From Epiperipatus broadwayi (lineage: Eukaryota > Onychophora > Udeonychophora > Euonychophora > Peripatidae), in the NCBI GenBank assembly GCA_028023455.1, contig JAQFVV010000072.1, positions 5,362,082 to 5,426,081 on the forward strand: 64,000 bases of DNA, in the 5' to 3' direction. Every line of letters begins with the position of its first letter. The stretch's first letter is position 1. The position numbers were made by a program, and so were the translations under genes. The notes under the pieces were generated by a model, which saw only the letters and a list, made by a program, of their open reading frames with translations, made no database searches and was not told the DNA's origin. This document shows positions 34,979 to 47,099 of this stretch, one piece after another.

Positions 34979-35141
34979 AACCTCAGCTTCTCCTAGTGCT
35001 AATGGCAAGGGCTAACGGTCAATAAAATAAAAGTTGGCTCCCTACCTTGTGTATCTGCCTACTATATAAATTTTTCCAGATTAGAATGGCCTGGTGGCAC
35101 CCTGTATGGCAGATACGGTAAAGCACATACAATACCTGATT
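34979..35141 (+). repeat. R5 dispersed repeat, copy B
   Basis: Ordered matches to 7969-8157, including GGGCTAACGG, GTATCTGCCTACTATATAAA and GGTGGCACCCTGTATGGCAG. It abuts an RTE-type LINE relic on its right. Confidence 0.5.
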
Positions 35142-35154
35142 GTTATAGTAGTAA

Positions 35155-36410
35155 TATTGATATTTTTAAAAAAATGAAAAAGAAGATATTAAAAATTACA
35201 GATCTATCAATCTTCTATTAATTCTATATAAGATTTTTACTAAAATCAATACAATTCATCTACAGAGAATTTTGAACTCATATGCATCAAAAGAAGAAGT
35301 TGGTGTTAATAGTGCTTTTAGCATAATACATCATATTCAAGTATTAAAATAAATTAGAGAAATGACCAATTAATATGAGTTACGATTATGTTATGAATTT
35401 ATAGATTATGAAAAGCCATTTGATTTTATAAATATTTCCACAAAGCTTTAGGTCATCAAGATATATATCTAGGAAATTGTCAAATTCTGAAGAATATTTA
35501 TCAGAATGAAACAGCAGTGATTAGATTATGTGGTAACGTTAGCAAGACTAACATTGATATGAGTATAAATATGAAAATTCCTTACCACCAAAACTTTTTA
35601 ATAGCGGTTTTTGCAGGAAACAGTTAATTGTTAAACGGAAACTAATAAAAATAAGGGGATTTTATTTAAGCCATCTAAATTTTGTCAATGTTGTGGTTTT
35701 ATTTTTTAATAATATTTCAGAACTTCTGAAAATGTTATATGAGTTTTCAAATGAAAGCAAATAAATAGGACTAAAGATAAATAGAAACATGATTAAAGTA
35801 ATGTTAAATGGTTTGCCAAGAGAAGGAAATAAAGATTGGTTGTAATGAATTATGAAAAGTTAACAGCTAGAAATTTCACAATTAGATTATCACTGCGGAT
35901 GAAAACAGTATGAAATTAAGCATATAATTAAACTTGAAGGGAGTGCTGTTGGTAGAAATAATACTAAGCGGAAATATACCTGTGGGTCAAAAAGAAAGAT
36001 TTTTAATAGATATGTGTTATCAGTTCTAATGTGAATCTAATATGTGGTCAATTAATATAAAAGATTTGAGATCACACAATGGAATATAGAGCAATATGTA
36101 ATGGGAGCAATAATGAAGGATTGAAAGTAAACTAAAATAGACAGGTAACATTGAAAGAATTGAGCTGTTGAAATGAAGCCAGACTGAAATATTGTTGGAA
36201 GGGATAATAGTAAATTGATAGCTGAAGTTTTAAACTGGATCTGAAGAAATTATAAAAGATCTAGAAAGAAACCATTTGTGAGATGGAAAGATTAGTAAGT
36301 TTAGTGAAATAATATGATATTGATTGAACATAGAGAAATCATTCTACAATGGATCAGTAATGGTTGAAAGTGATTATGATGATAAACTGTATTGTTTTGA
36401 TAAACTTTAG
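35155..36410 (+). pseudogene. RTE-type LINE relic a (reverse transcriptase to 3' end)
   Basis: Conceptual pieces in three frames match RTE-clade RT order: NYRSINLLLILYKIFTKI at about 35199, HLQRILNSYASKEEVG, FIDYEKPFDF (motif A region) at about 35400, then an ILKNIYQNETAVIRL stretch. At about 36180-36400 the C-terminal block typical of RTEs appears in decayed form, and the end reads GATTATGATGATAAACTG. Stops and frameshifts are frequent. The left end at the R5 repeat is probably a 5' truncation. Confidence 0.72.
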
Positions 36411-38916
36411 TCAGACAATTAGAAAAAGAACAGGGAAACTAACATTTTTTGTATATATATTGTACCGAGGTATATTGTTATTAATTAATATTTTATAAAT
36501 CTCGTTTTTTAAAAAATAAAAGTTGAAAGAATAAAGATTTAAAACTAAAGAGTAGGGTAGGGGGTTTTATTATTAAAGAAAAAATAAATAATAAATGCTT
36601 TAAAAGAGGATAAGATTTTTTTTATTTAAAAAAGAAAAAAAATAATCTTATGAAATAAAAATGATTTAATATTATTTTGATTAATTTGTAATAAAAAATA
36701 ATAAAGAATTTTCATTTTATTTTACAATAAAACAATTAAGTGTGTGTGTGTGTGTGTGAAAGTTTTAAAGAAAAAAAAATAGAAGCCCAATCAAAGTAAA
36801 GCAAATGCCAGTTATTTCATGAGACAATAGACGCTGAAGTTAATAAAAAATTTCCATTGTTTAAACTGTTTAAATATTTCAACATTTATTATTCTGGGAT
36901 TATTATTATTACATTTTTAAAAATATTTCTTGCGCCTATAGATATAACAATTATATAAATTGTTATTCTCCTGATACAATGCATTGTTAATTAACCTTTT
37001 AACCGCTAATTATATTATTGGCCGAGTGAGTTAAAAATCAAAACTTTTAATTGGCCAAGACAAAGTCAATTGTCAAAATATATTCACCTTTTAATATCAT
37101 ATTCACTTTAGATTCGTTTGTAAAAAGTATATTAATAATTTGTCAGGTTATGAAAGTGAACGAAAGTTCTTTCAAAAATAAATTTCTATTTGTTTATTGT
37201 AGAAATATTCGATAGTGGAAAATTAAAAGCTAAACTTAGTAACGAATTAAAAAGAGTTGCTGACGTAAATTTTTTTTTTTCAGTTTTACGTTACGAAAAA
37301 GTAAATATTTTTTTTGCTAAAATCTTAAATATTTTTACTAAAATCTTAAATATTTTTTTAAAATAATTTTGTTTTTAGCATTATTTTACTTAAATAATTC
37401 ATAATTTCTCAAAAAATACTTTTATAATAGTCTAAAACATTTATTTATCATTTTCGAATTGAAAATCTTAGCGTTCTTCTTTGATTAGGTGGTTTCTTTG
37501 TCCTTGCCAGCCAATCAGAATGTCTTTGATGGCTGAGAGCCAATCACCGACAAGCTTTCTTCTTTGTAAAGCTTTACTAGCAGTTTTATTGATTTTTTAC
37601 TTCTAAAATAATTCAGGAGAGGGAAGCATCCTACAGAACTTTTAAAAACCTAGCTAATGAGTCTATAATGTCTATCCTAGTGATAAAAATGACATTAGAG
37701 TGACGTCAATCGTCCATGAAACCTCTCGTAAGCTTCTTCAGAAAGATTAAATCACCATGTTGTACAATCAGCTGGAGCTTTCTTAGTTCGGAGGGAACCA
37801 TGTTCGAATAAAGCAAGTAAAGTAGCAGAGTGTGTGTATGCTGGAAAATCCATGAAAGCTTATATAAGATCACAGGATCCAAAGGAGATTTGTTGGAAGT
37901 TAGTGCTAACCGGTCATAAGTAATTTTAAAGAATCTACGTTGTGCTGTGTACATCATTTCCAAATTCATAAATCCTAGGTAACTTTTGTTTTAATATGCT
38001 TTCATTCTTGATTTCCTTTAAAGATAAACAATAAACTGTGCTAAATAAAACTTTAAACTTTTTAAAATAATATTTGGAAAATACAAACAATATCGACTTC
38101 TATGTTTAATTATATTTAAAGACATTGTGTGTACGAATGTGTGAATTTTAAGTTATTGCATTGTGTGCATTTTATTTATAATAGTAATGTATTAAAAAAC
38201 ATTTGTCTAAAATGAACAGGGTGTGCGTCTTTAAATTATAAAGCAAAACGATTGTTTTTTTTTTAAAAATAGGAAATATTTAAATTGTTTTTTAAAATAT
38301 TTATGTTTATGTTTTAACACACACAGTTATACATAGTAATATTTTAATAAAGTGGAAAGGGAAAAATTTAATCATTAAATAAGAAATAATTAATTTAAAA
38401 GGAAAAGGATAGGGAAATTATAATTTTAAAAGTAAGGATTTGTTGGGTAAAGACGTAAATTGTTTCTCATTCAGTACATTGTTATTTTTTTAAAAATAAA
38501 AGTATTATCTAGGGCGGAGTTGTTATTCTCTTAAAAGGTTGTTAAAATCCGTTGAGCTAGCTGGATCTGAGGTACTAGATAGGCTGATCAGATAGACACG
38601 TTGGTTACGAATGTAATTAACTGGCGTCCAAAAGTTTTTTTTTTAAAACAAAGTGTTTGTTTGGTTAGTATTTATCTAGTAGTCGAGTGTTTATATTATT
38701 GGTAGATTGCTGCTAATGATATTTTACACTACCTGAGAACCAAGCACCTTCGAAGAGTAAATGATAAGAAGGAAGGTAGAATAAAGTTATGAGATTATTA
38801 TCTGTAATCGTTATTATTAGTTATTATTATTTAAGATAGGTTGAGAAGGTGGGTGGTTCAATATATTTTTTTAAATATTTGAAATACAGGCACTCTTCAG
38901 ATATCTGGAGCCTAAT
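36411..38916. other. AT-rich spacer with some promoter-like patches
   Basis: There is a (TG)9 run at 36741-36758. A GC-richer patch at 37470-37570 holds two CCAAT-box-like GCCAATCA motifs about 40 bp apart. A short duplicated TACTAAAATCTTAAATATTT-like block lies near 37310-37360. The minus-strand frame 37706-37969 (87 codons) is not recognised. No gene could be supported. Confidence 0.3.
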
Positions 38917-39700
38917 TGTAAATATAGGGGATTTGAATTCAGACTTTCAAGCACCTTCAACTATCCATACTATCTCATACCACTGATACACATGACCACA
39001 TGCATGTAGAAAAAAATAAATAATCACCAATATACATATTTCTTGTTAAACCAGCACTCATCAGTTGGTCCAGATTATCATCTCCCACACATATATAATC
39101 AGTGCTCAGTTTATATTAAGATAGCAAATCCTCATACTTTAATGGACAGGCTTCAATCCACTCCAACCTCAAACTCTTCAGCCATCCATACCATTGAAAA
39201 TCTTATGATGGAAAGCCCAAATCCTATGCATCACTTTTAAGCCATCCATATCATTGAAAATCTGATGATGAAAAACCCAAATTACATGCTGATGCATGGG
39301 ATTTGGGCTTTCCATCATCAGATTTTCAATGATATGGATGGCTTAAGAGTTGGAGGTTGAAGTGGATTGAAACCTGTCCAATATGCATGGGATTTGGGCT
39401 TTCCATCATCAGATTTTCAATGGTATGGATGGCTGAAGAGTTGGAGGTTGGAGTGGATTGAAGCCTGTCCATTAAAGTATGAAGATTTGCTATCTTAATA
39501 TAAACTGAGCACTGATTATATATGCGTGAGAGATGATAATCTGGACCAACTGATGAGTGCTGGTTTAGCATGAAATACATATTTTAGTGATTATTTATCT
39601 TTTCTACGTGCATATATATATGGTCATGTGTATCAGTGGTATGAAATAGTACAGATAGTTGAAGGGTGCTTGAAAGTCTGAGTTCAAATCCCCTATATAT
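38917..39700. repeat. R3 inverted dimer with internal tandem duplication
   Basis: The left arm (38917-39290, minus orientation) and right arm (39293-39700, plus orientation) are near-mirror R3 copies meeting at ATGCTGATGCAT. In the right arm the first part is repeated in tandem with a 91-bp period (TGCATGGGATTTGGGCTTTCC-type starts at 39293 and 39384). The left arm has a partial version of the same duplication. Near-identical short ORFs on both sides (39043-39240 and 39326-39580) result from this symmetry. Confidence 0.8.
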
Positions 39701-40895
39701 GTTTTTTTTTGTTCAAAGGCAGATTAAATTTATGAAGTTGAAAAATAGACAATAAGAGATGAAATATTTAATTGAAAAATAGTTTTATATATATGGGAGG
39801 ATAAAATACCTTTTTTTCTTTTCAAATTAATATTATATTTTTTAAACACTGAAGGATATTTAAACTGACTTTGAAAGTTTATGTTGATAGAAATTTTCAC
39901 GTATTTTTATTATTTTCTTTAAATTGCCATCATTACAATTGGAAGTAACTATAATGTTGATTTTACATCTCCTGTTCTTCCAAGTAATCTAATTGAATAA
40001 ACCTATTTTTCTTCATTTGATTACCTTAAATTTTTTTTTGAAGTTGTTATGATGGAAAGAAAATATTTAATAATTTTACCTAGAAATAAATTAATTTATT
40101 TTAGCTTCTCCTTCAAGTGTCAAATGCAATTTCTTGTTGAATGTGGGAAAATCAGTACAGAAGCAACATATTGAAAAATATTGAAAAACTATCTTAACCT
40201 GTAAAGTCTTTTTAATATGCGACAGTATGTTCCATCTTTTTGCCGGTAATGATGATCAACTTTTTTGTACCATTTGCATGTGATTATATAATGAGATACC
40301 CATACCATCACAGTTGTATATATATTTGTGTGTATGTAAAGATTACCTTTAAAATTAGTTTATGTTAAAACTACTTTTAAATCCAGTTCGTGTTTGGGCG
40401 TCTAAAGTTCATTGACTTATATGTGCATTAATGTATTTATGTCAAGTATGTGTGTACAAGTTTAAAAATATACGTATACATTTAATAAACAAACACTAAA
40501 CACATAATCAGATGGAAACAAATCACTTATGAGTTCTTATATATATCTAAACCTAAGAATAAAATAATCATTGCTTTATCTTATACCCTCAGATTTTAAT
40601 AAGGCTTGATTTTCTGACATGTTGCAATAAGGATGAATTTGAAATGTAAAATCAATAATACTGCATTTGCATCTGGCTTAAATTCATCCCATTTCCAGTA
40701 TTTATCAGAACATCAAGGTTTAATAAAATCTAAGTAGTTTTTTTTATTCTTAGGTTTTCTGACAATGAAAGTTCGTGGAGGTTGGTCTGCTTCCATTTTA
40801 TTTATATATAAACACACATGGATACATAGAAAACAGGGTTTTTTCAAGTGTAAGCATAACATGCACACATTCTTAAATATGTTTACAAACTACCC
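39701..40895. other. AT-rich spacer
   Basis: A small block at 40371-40410 (CTACTTTTAAATCCAGTTCG) matches part of the RTE relic near 43630 and may be an RTE scrap. Nothing else was recognised. Confidence 0.35.
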
Positions 40896-40915
40896 ACAAT
40901 CCAATTCTAGTTTTT

Positions 40916-41000
40916 TTATGTATCAAAGCATCCGCAGGGAAGCGAACCCAGGACAACTGCTTGTAAGGCGGCTGTGCAACCACTCGGCCACCAACGCTTG
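40916..41000 (-). mobile_element. S1 short tRNA-derived SINE, 20-bp TSD
   Basis: Direct repeats of 20 bp with one mismatch flank it (40896-40915 and 41001-41020, ACAATCCAATTYTAGTTTTT). On the minus strand it has TTGGTGGCCGAGTGGTTGCA and the TTACAAGCAG region, followed by TGGGTTCGCTTCCCTGC. It is shorter than the 13.5 kb copy by a small deletion before the B box. Confidence 0.87.
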
Positions 41001-41020
41001 ACAATCCAATTTTAGTTTTT

Positions 41021-42030
41021 CGTGTTAAACGAAAAATTGACAGTGTTGCCAATTAATTAAAAAAAGGGCTCTTTAACTCTTTTCATTATTTTTGAAGAAG
41101 ACAACATTAGTCTAATCAATATTTTATGCATTTTGGTTATAATAATAGGTAAAAGAGGTTAAATTATTTCTTTATTATTTTGTTCTGTGTTTGTTTGTTT
41201 TTTTTTTAAGAAAATATTGTCAATAATAAGTGTACATTATTGAAATTATTTGTTACATATTTTGATGATTTTATATTTGTAATAAATAAGAGTTGGTTAA
41301 TGGAGTTTTTTAATGATTTGAATGACTAATTCTTTTATTAATTTTAATATGGAGGGAGTTTTTTGGAATTTCAATCTGGGTTATGATATATATATAATCA
41401 GGTGAGAATTGTCTTTGAATATAATGAGATGAAAAGAAGAATCAAATACAATTAATAAATACAGTTTTGAAACTATGAATTTGATGAGAACTTTATTTAA
41501 TATAAAAAAAAAACAGATGGAGCATAGCATATAGGTAAAACTGGGTTTGTATATCATGAAATCGTGGGTGAATATATATATTCAATAATAAATTATAATT
41601 TATGGATATACTATATCGAAAGCTTAGCTTAGCAAAATAATAAATATTATTTTAAATTTATTATTGTAATATTTGATAATTATCTACATATTCTTATAGA
41701 ATTTATTGTGGGTGTATATATATATATATATATATATATGTGGTAACAATATTATAATTCGATGTCTGTACTTCTTCAAGTCAATATACGTAATTATATA
41801 ATTGAATATTTATAAATACAGTAATCAGATATATTACTATGTATGCATTTTTAGTATACATAGTAATCTGTCTTTATATTCATACTATTTTGTAAATAAT
41901 ATTTTTAATAATTTATTGTTTATAAAAGTCCTAGGGATTTTCAATATTATTTCATATTCACGGGATTTTATCTTATCCCCCAAAATGGTACTTTATCTTT
42001 ATTTTGCTAAGGATTGAGATTTTTCATGCA
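41021..42030. other. AT-rich spacer with TA microsatellite
   Basis: A (TA)n run lies at about 41714-41740. No supported gene was found. Confidence 0.4.
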
Positions 42031-42150
42031 GACCCTGTACATATTGGCACAGTAGGTAGAGCGCCTTGGGATCGGTAAGTCCCAGGATCGATTCTGACAC
42101 TCTTAGGTCTGCCGCTCGAACATCTTATGAATTTCCAAACAATAAAGCCA
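42031..42150 (+). repeat. tRNA-derived SINE-like repeat
   Basis: An A-box-like TTGGCACAGTAGGTAGAGCG is followed about 30 bp later by a B-box-like GGATCGATTCTGAC. The tail continues TCTTAGGTCTGCCGCTCGAA. A diverged relative is at 4765-4880. There is no intact acceptor stem, so it is not a tRNA gene. Confidence 0.5.
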
Positions 42151-42659
42151 TATGTCTTTTTTTTTTTATGGGGGTTTATTTGCCTACAAATTGGGGTAAA
42201 TTCTGGAGAAAGTAGGAGAGGGGGTGATTATATTCATAACGGAATAGAGATTTAAGTTTTTAAATTTGGTTTAGTACTAAAAGAAAAGGTCAGTTCAATT
42301 GATCTATTCAATTGAATACATTTTTTTTTTACCATTTATAAGAACTTTTTATTATGAACTGTTCAGAAATTTTAAATTCTTAAGTCTGCAAGTCTCATTA
42401 CTGAAGCACACTGAATTATAATTATTCATTAAATAGTAGTACATATAATTAAAAAAAAAACAACTATTTAATCAATGTTTCATCAACTGTTAATCTAAAA
42501 AGATCCATTTGTAAACCCTGAGCAATGATTAGTAAATATATCATAAAACTTGAAAATTTTAGTAATAAGTTTTCTAGTGTTGTGTTTTTTAATTTGTAAC
42601 CTTTTTTTTGTTACACATATGATATGCTATCAAAAGCAGTAATGTATAATATTATCATT
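42151..42659. other. AT-rich spacer
   Basis: Nothing recognised between the SINE-like repeat and the RTE 3' end. Confidence 0.4.
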
Positions 42660-45400
42660 TTATACCATTATCCATCCACGTCAGAATGAAAGTCTCTCCA
42701 AGTTTAATCCAGTTTCTGTAATCTCTAGCCTCTTTTCCACATCACATCAACAAACTTCTTTCTTTCAATCATCTATCTTCCATGCAATATCTTTCTAGTC
42801 TTTTACAATTTCTTGGAATATCTAGTTTATGATTTTAATGGTACGTCTACTTTCAACTCTTTTACCTAACATGGTCAACCCTGTTCCATTTCAGTCTTAT
42901 TTTTTTCAATGATATTAGAACTACCTGTTTGTTGTTTTGTCCATATATTTCATTTTCGATCAATTCTTGTTAATCCTAACATATATCTCTTCATAATATA
43001 TTACTCTTCTGTTAAGTATTCAAGTCCCAGATCTATAAATTAACAACTGGTAAAACATTTATTTCTAACTTTTTTTTTCAAACACATAGACATATTTTCT
43101 TATAATACTAAGTCATTTCTACCAAAAGCATTCCATCTAAGTTTAATTCTGTGATTAATTTCATCCATTATGTTTTCATCTGTATTAGTTATCAGACAAA
43201 GTTATTTGAAGTTATTAACTCATCATTGTCAATCTTTATTTTCTTTTGAGAAAATCCATTAAACATTAATTTTAGTCTTTTTAGCATTTACCTTTAGTTC
43301 TACTTTTGTATTTTCATCTAATAACTCTTGCAATATTTTATGAAGCATTAGTTTCAAAAACATTTACATCATCTGTAAAATTTAGATGACTTAAAATAAT
43401 CTCCGTTTATTTTTATTACTTAGTTTTACATTTTTATCCACAAAATACTTTTTTGCAAAACTGCTGTAATTTTGAATATATGGAACTCTCAATGTTAATC
43501 TTCCTAATATTATTATGTAATTATTGCTGCTGCATTCTGATAAAATTCTTCAGAATATGATAATATCCTGAATTGGTATTTTTTTAAACTTCTTTCAATG
43601 TTTGGGTGTGATCCACTGTTAAAACCACTTTTAAATCCAGTTTGTTTTTTGGGTGAATTAAAATACAAAGTTTTCTGTAGATGGATTATAATTATCTTGT
43701 AAAAAATTTTGTATAGAATTAATAAACTTGTAATTTTTAATATCTTTTGTATTTTTGCTCATTTAAATACTAATGTTACTGTTGAATCATCTGATAACTT
43801 TTTGTCATTCAGATGTTCAGCCTATGACTTTCCCAATATTTTTTTTATATCTTCACCTGCCTCTTTTAACATATTGATTACAATTCCATCATTACTTGGA
43901 GCTTTTTTCTTCATTATTAAGTTGCATATCACACTTCTTTATTTAAAATACTGGGCAATTTAGAAGATGTAGCAACTATAACGGATACTTTGTTTTCTTG
44001 ATCTTTACTGCTATATAATTCTTTATAGAACTCTTTCTAATATTTCATGATGTCATCTCTATTTTTAATAATAATTCCACCCTTTTTCTTTATTGCAGAA
44101 ATAAGTTTTCTATCAATATCAAGATGTTCTTTTACATTTTTGTTCTGCAGATTTTCTTGCTCATTCTCATATTTACTTATGTCATTATTAATTCTTATTA
44201 ATGGATCATTTTTATATATTTTCATATTCTTTCTTTTTTCATACATTGTGTTAGTAAAACATAGGGTATATTGAGCACAGACTTTCACACGACCCACCAC
44301 TCACCACTATCTCATATCAATGATACACTTGAACACATATATGTCGAAAAGATAAATAATCACCAATATATGTATTTCATGCTAAACCAGCAATCATCAG
44401 TTGGTCCGTATTAGTAGAAAATTTACTGATAAGTTTCCACCTTTTTGTATCAGCTATCTTTGCTGCAGTTCTTAATAGTGTGTCCATTTTCTTCCTATTA
44501 ATTTCATTAAAATCTGACGCATCTTCAAAATTTGTTAATATTTTAAAAGGATTTGCAAGTTCTAATTTAAATTCATCAGAATATTTCTGAAGATTAGGAA
44601 TATCAATTGTGAATACGTTTTCTTAATAATTTTTACACTCTAGTTTCACATTATTATGTATCTTACATTCCCACTAATTAATGATCACTTTCTACATCGA
44701 ATTTATTAACAAAATTACAATTTTGGAATTGTTTTTTTTCTGATGGTCAAAATATAATCCATTTCTGCCATATCTTCATTTGGGTGCTTCCATATTTAGC
44801 ATTTTTCTCAAAGAAAATCTCATAATATGAAATTTATTTTTTTGCAAATTCCACAAGTCTGGGTCCTGTAATTTCTGTCATAATAACCAAATTTACCCAC
44901 AGTACTTTCAAGTCTTTACTAATTTTAGCATTAAAGTCTCCAATAACAATTTTAAAATATTGTTTGATCTGATCAAAAGCCTATTGTATATCCGTATAAA
45001 AGTTTTCTTATTCATTACAATGAGAATTTGTTGAGGCATAAATCTGAATTATCTGCATTTGATATTTTCCATTAATTTGAATAACTAATCTTGTCTCTGT
45101 CTGATCTCCACAATGTTGATGTTCCACATTTTATTTGTAATATATCCCACTCCACTTGTGTTTTCAATATTTGTGCCTTTGTAGTAAAGTATATATCCAC
45201 TTTTTAAATTAATTGTCCTTTCACCTTCTAAACCCACAAAGTCCACCAATGTAGCATTTAATGTCAGACAATTGCATGCAGGCTTCTTTTACTTGGTTAT
45301 CTACAATTGTTTGTAAAGATCATCATCAAATAGAGGCCTGGGTCTACAATCAGGGGATTCCTAATTTCCTCTACCTTCCATTGTCAATTGCTACCTTGGC
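42660..45400 (-). pseudogene. RTE-type LINE relic b (endonuclease to 3' end)
   Basis: On the minus strand, from right to left, AP-endonuclease blocks appear first: YILYYKGTNIENTSGVGYI at about 45190-45130 and VIGDFNAKISKDL at about 44950. RT sequence follows, with an FTDDVNVFE motif C relic near 43380 (usual FADD). The C-terminal block near 42700-42840 matches the RTE 3' ends at 36.2 and 46.8 kb. Stops and frameshifts are spread throughout. The R3 repeat at 44274-44407 interrupts it. The 87-codon frame at 44037-44300 is a mosaic of RTE and R3 sequence. Confidence 0.78.
44274..44407 (-). repeat. R3 fragment inserted in RTE relic b
   Basis: TGAGCACAGACTTTCACACG, CACTATCTCATATCAATGAT and CAGCAATCATCAGTTGGTCC match the R3 copy at 38.98-39.08 kb. 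It splits the RTE coding relic and so is younger than that insertion. Confidence 0.65.
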
Positions 45401-45799
45401 TAGCAACTTTACAGTCTTCTGAAAATAAGGACTATAGTGTAGTTTTTTCTAGTGATTGTAGATATCAATTTAAAAAAAGTTCATTTACACCCACATTCAT
45501 CCTTTCTTTAAGAAAACTTAAATATTTCAATTAAAACCAATCAAGCAACTGAAAATAAAGACCATACTCAATAAACTCACAATATTTGTGAACAGTACTT
45601 CCATGTTTGTATCTGTACAAATAACCATATAGTAATAACAGCTGCAATGACAATAATGTATGGAGTGGGTATTAAGAATTTGCCCTACTCATTTCCTTTA
45701 TGATCTCAAAGAGGAATCAAAGGGTTTCCTTTCAGTTAATAGCAATAATATTTAAACATCTTTTTTTTGTTTTTAAAATATCTTTTTAAAATTCTCTAA

Positions 45800-46330
45800 T
45801 CCAGCTGACAGTTTTGATTATATGTGTTCCTCATTTTGTGTCTGAAATTATTTCTGTAACTATCAATTTCCTTATCATTCATTCTTTCAGTTATCACTTC
45901 ATGTATAATGATACTTTTCACTTCTGTATATTATATTCATCTTTTGTTCATTTGTTGACTTTTTCATTTGTCATAATTTTTCTATTCAGTACATTTCTTT
46001 CTTTTTTACTATTTTTTCCCTTTGTGGATTTTCATACTTAAATACTTATATTTCTCATATTTTTCAACCCATTGTCCATCTTCCAATAACTGTATCCTAT
46101 TGTATCTGCCACTGCACATATTTTTGTTTTTGTTATATTTACATCCAGTTAATTGAAAATATTTAGGATAAATAAAAAGCTAAGGAAGTAAATCATCAAA
46201 TTGAAAAAATACCAGTTGGATTAAGTCATTCTTCAAACTGTATTAAATCATCAGCCAGAGTTGTAAAGTAAGCCAAAAAACTCAAGGAAACTTAATCATT
46301 AATCTGATCCAAACATTCTGATATTAAATA
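45800..46330 (-). pseudogene. Small LINE reverse-transcriptase scrap
   Basis: On the minus strand ADDLIQFEE (motif C style) occurs at about 46220-46260. After a gap comes GQWVEKYEKYKYLSMKI at about 46080-46030, the order expected for an RT motif C and the following YLG block. It is heavily decayed; the clade is unknown. Confidence 0.4.
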
Positions 46331-46574
46331 TTTTATTATGATTGAATCTATGAGGGTACAACTTCTGCACAAACGTAATAATTTACTTTATTTTGCATAA
46401 ATCAGTATTATTAATGACTATTTATTAGGTTAGACATTATTATATTAGCATTAGCCCAGATTGGGACTTTGAATTCAAATTAAAAATCAGTATATCAGTT
46501 ATTAAAAATTCCAATTATGCATGGCAGGTATAATCTTTAAATTCACATAAATGATTGGAGTTTATAAATATAAT

Positions 46575-47090
46575 AATTAAAAACCAGTCAACACTTAGGC
46601 AATCCCAATGTCAATAACAATCTACAATTTCTAACTGTTGTCAAGGCAATTTTTAACAATAAGGGTGAAATCCCACCCTTATTAATGATCTAATATACTT
46701 ATATAGACACTAAAGATTGCAACTTGAACACAGAAATTGAATTCTTTGAGGTCAAGTTGCAATCTTAGTATTTATAAGTATATTAGAGTTGGGCGACATA
46801 TTGATAGAAGAGATGATAATAGACGGACAATTGAAATCTTAAACTGGATTCCAAGAGATTTAAAAGACCCAGAAGGAGACCACATGTGAGATGGGTGGAT
46901 GAAATAAGAAAGTGTGCAGAGGTGATGTGGAGAAGAGAAGCTAAAGACTGGAGAAAATGGATTGAACTTGGAGAGACCTTCAGCCTTCAGTGGATTGATA
47001 ATGTTTGATGATGATGATTGACAACAGTAAGAAATTGTTGATTATTATTGATAATGGGATTGTCTAAGTGTTGACTGGCTTTTAATAATT
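46575..47090. mobile_element. R6 fold-back element interrupted by an RTE tail
   Basis: The outer arms 46575-46641 and 47020-47090 are inverted copies (ACCAGTCAACACTTAGGCAA against its complement). The inner arms 46690-46727 and 46752-46786 are also inverted copies. The complement of 46642-46689 is missing on the right and an RTE 3' tail stands in its place. R6 is therefore a palindromic element into which, or at the expense of which, a retrotransposon end was inserted. Confidence 0.75.
46788..47019 (+). mobile_element. RTE-type LINE 3' tail c
   Basis: The translation contains RPRRRPHVRWVDEIRKC and WRKWIELGETF, the C-terminal block of RTE ORF2. It terminates in the TGATGATGATGATT-type end known from RTE/BovB elements. 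It is severely 5' truncated. Confidence 0.75.
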
Positions 47091-47099
47091 ACTTGCAAA

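Noticed and set aside
37470-37570. Host promoter with two CCAAT boxes
   Set aside because: Two GCCAATCA motifs are present, but there is no TATA, initiator or downstream exon, so I did not call a promoter.
39043-39580. Two nearly identical short proteins on opposite strands
   Set aside because: They are translations of the two arms of the R3 inverted dimer. The frame is accidental and the family has no coding role elsewhere.
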